This document shows positions 3,884 to 5,306 of a stretch of 5,306 nt of DNA, one piece after another. This DNA is from an uncultured archaeon (GTDB taxonomy: Archaea > Micrarchaeota > Micrarchaeia > Micrarchaeales > CABMGC01). Numbering within the stretch: the first letter of the stretch is position 1; the number at the start of each line of letters is the position of its first letter. The stretch spans positions 1-5,306 of the forward strand of contig CABMGC010000061.1 of the NCBI GenBank assembly GCA_902385515.1, written 5' to 3'. Both the position numbers and the translations under genes were made by a program. The notes beneath the pieces were generated by a model that saw only the letters and a program-made list of their open reading frames with translations, did no database searches and was not told where the DNA came from.

Positions 3884-5306
3884 TCAGCCATAACACTTCC
3901 AATTTTGCGGTAGCAGCAAAGTGTAATTCGTTGATGAATATGCGGGAGTCGCATTTGCTAGGCCTTTTGTAAACGAACTGTTAGTGGATGAACTCTGATT
4001 ATGAAATATCAGAATAGGATATGTCTCGGTAGTGGCGTTGTAATAGAACTGGGGGAATGCATTTACGCCTCTGTATATCATCGATACCCAGTCGTTTGTA
4101 ACTATCCTGCAATTTCCAAAGTTGAATGAATCGAGAGTCAGTGTCGCCTCAGCAAATGCTGGGTTGTTGGAACCGTACTGGACATAGATGCCAGAATTAA
4201 GCAAGTAGGCAATCAGCACAGCTGACAAAAATAAGAATGATAACGCCGCCACAATCACGGACAGATTTGCTTTAGTGTATTTTCTTGCGTCGCTGAGTAG
4301 CAATGAAACCAGAAGAGCCGACGACGTGTACAAAAGATATCCGTAGCGGGTCTGTGTGAAGGTGTCATAATACGGCCCTATGTACAAGGTTATCGCAAGC
4401 GCGAGTATGATGAAAGCAAGTACTATCGCATATGCGTAGAGCCTTCCGTTCTGGTAAATTTTCGAAATGATGCTCTTTCGCAAAATGCTTTTCCTCACCG
4501 CCTTGAGCAGCTCCATCCTTCTTCCGAATACTGTGATGATTCCGACCAGCGCGAAAATCGCAGAATACTGAAATATCGATGCGTATGCGGACGGGCTCAG
4601 CCAAAAGCCCTGGCTGTTGTATTTCGCGAGGAGCATAGAGAACTCATAGCTGGTGAAGGCGTTGTGAAAGTACACTTGGTTGAATGCCAGCCAGGGGATT
4701 GTTATTGCAACGAAAAGCAGTGCCGCGAGCGCTATTTTCTTCGGCTTTACAAGCAGCAAAATCATTGGCAGCAGCCCTAATGTCGGATATTTGCCCAACG
4801 CCGAAAGCCCCAGGAAAAGCCCGAATAGCGGGCTGCGCCTATAAAGAAACGCGAGCCCAATAAGCAGAAAAGCCAAAGAGATTATCTCCTCGCTTCCCGC
4901 CATCACCGCAGTGTAGAGAAAGACAGGGCTCAGCAGCAGTGCGAAAACAATGAGAGGGTCTATTTCCAGATGCTTCGCCAGAAACCACATCGCAAAAACA
5001 TACAGGAAGAAAATAACCGCGATGTAGGCGATCAATGTGAAGCCGTGAAATGCCAGATAGAGTGAAGCGACGATGAACAGCGCCATGGGCGCCCGGTAAG
5101 GCTCGAAGTAGGTACCGTACCAGAACGTCAGCTGCCCGTTGGCCGATTCGCAAGACGTTGAACTAAGGCAGCTGTAGAATGCAGGATTAGTGAGGCTAAT
5201 GCCGCTGACGTAATGAGATATCAAGTCCCATTCTGGCCCTTGTATTGCAAACTGCGCAACCAAAGACGCAGCTGCGACTGCTACCAGCAGGAACAATAGA
5301 GGCCTG
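3884..5306 (-). CDS. GT-C-like multi-pass membrane glycosyltransferase (5' partial)
   Basis: The protein is polytopic, with about ten or more hydrophobic helices, and has GT-C superfamily features (the PMT/ArnT/GT87 type that use polyprenyl-phosphate sugars on the outer side of the membrane). Counting from the TTG at 5296, a helix at 1-19 is followed by an outer loop with PEWDLISHY; Asp24 is the likely catalytic-type acid. Loop 1 also has Cys43 and Cys49 and WYGTYFEPYRAP (59-70). LSALGKYP (164-171) matches the common 'GLsaLtKyp' segment. After the last helix (about 350-370) comes a roughly 100-residue outer tail with CRIVTNDWVSMIYRG and five N-x-S/T sequons (420, 433, 439, 448, 457). The frame stays open to the window edge (R-P-L before the TTG), so the true start lies outside. 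Sugar and acceptor cannot be told from sequence; surface glycan or protein glycosylation is inferred. Confidence 0.8.
   Translation of the reverse strand, partial: RPLLFLLVAVAAASLVAQFAIQGPEWDLISHYVSGISLTNPAFYSCLSSTSCESANGQLTFWYGTYFEPYRAPMALFIVASLYLAFHGFTLIAYIAVIFFLYVFAMWFLAKHLEIDPLIVFALLLSPVFLYTAVMAGSEEIISLAFLLIGLAFLYRRSPLFGLFLGLSALGKYPTLGLLPMILLLVKPKKIALAALLFVAITIPWLAFNQVYFHNAFTSYEFSMLLAKYNSQGFWLSPSAYASIFQYSAIFALVGIITVFGRRMELLKAVRKSILRKSIISKIYQNGRLYAYAIVLAFIILALAITLYIGPYYDTFTQTRYGYLLYTSSALLVSLLLSDARKYTKANLSVIVAALSFLFLSAVLIAYLLNSGIYVQYGSNNPAFAEATLTLDSFNFGNCRIVTNDWVSMIYRGVNAFPQFYYNATTETYPILIFHNQSSSTNSSFTKGLANATPAYSSTNYTLLLPQNWKCYG

Noticed and set aside
4365..5153. Additional minus-strand frames of 79 and 104 residues within the glycosyltransferase region
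   Set aside because: They are out-of-frame shadows of the membrane protein gene, rich in Arg and His, with no promoter or recognisable domain.
5294..5296. TTG as the true start of the glycosyltransferase gene
   Set aside because: The frame stays open through the remaining bases to the window edge and the first membrane helix is already under way, so the start is more likely outside the window.

Overview
The window looks archaeal. Start codons lie just downstream of TATA-like boxes at leaderless or near-leaderless distances, Shine-Dalgarno sequences are weak or absent, Ile is often ATA and Arg often AGG, and the best-recognised gene is an archaeal-type Rad50. A DPANN lineage such as Micrarchaeota is my guess from the divergent Rad50 and the compact layout; nothing in the sequence proves it.

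Layout. (1) Bases 1-185, minus strand: the N-terminal part of a Mut7-C RNase-domain (DUF82) protein, broken by an in-frame TGA close to the window edge. (2) A palindromic TATA box at about 208-217 sits between this and rad50 and could serve both directions. (3) Bases 247-2553, plus strand: a complete rad50 (768 aa) with Walker A, Q-loop, CPVC zinc hook, signature motif, Walker B and switch His. No mre11 is visible beside it. (4) Bases 2554-3562: an accessory-looking, AT-richer segment. It holds a cluster of TGCTAATA repeats with a MITE-like outline and a minus-strand gene for a membrane-anchored protein with two duplicated Cys-bracketed DxDxDxG modules. At its far end is a short stretch (3511-3562) that reads as a decayed second copy of the rad50 3' end: TVVETL-stop, differing from the real gene only at third codon positions. 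(5) Bases 3629-3865, plus strand: a 78-aa protein of unknown function with its own TATA box. (6) Bases 3884-5306, minus strand: a GT-C-like multi-pass membrane glycosyltransferase that runs off the right edge and has a sequon-rich extracytoplasmic tail.

The main point of interest is region 4. A displaced rad50 C-terminus about 1 kb downstream of the intact one suggests that the segment between them arrived by integration or recombination at the rad50 3' end, with the incoming DNA supplying a replacement C-terminus (compare prophage e14 in E. coli icd). No integrase or transposase is visible, so the mechanism is inference. The genes do not form an obvious operon or pathway: rad50 is DNA repair, while the lipoprotein-like gene and the glycosyltransferase are probably cell-surface functions.
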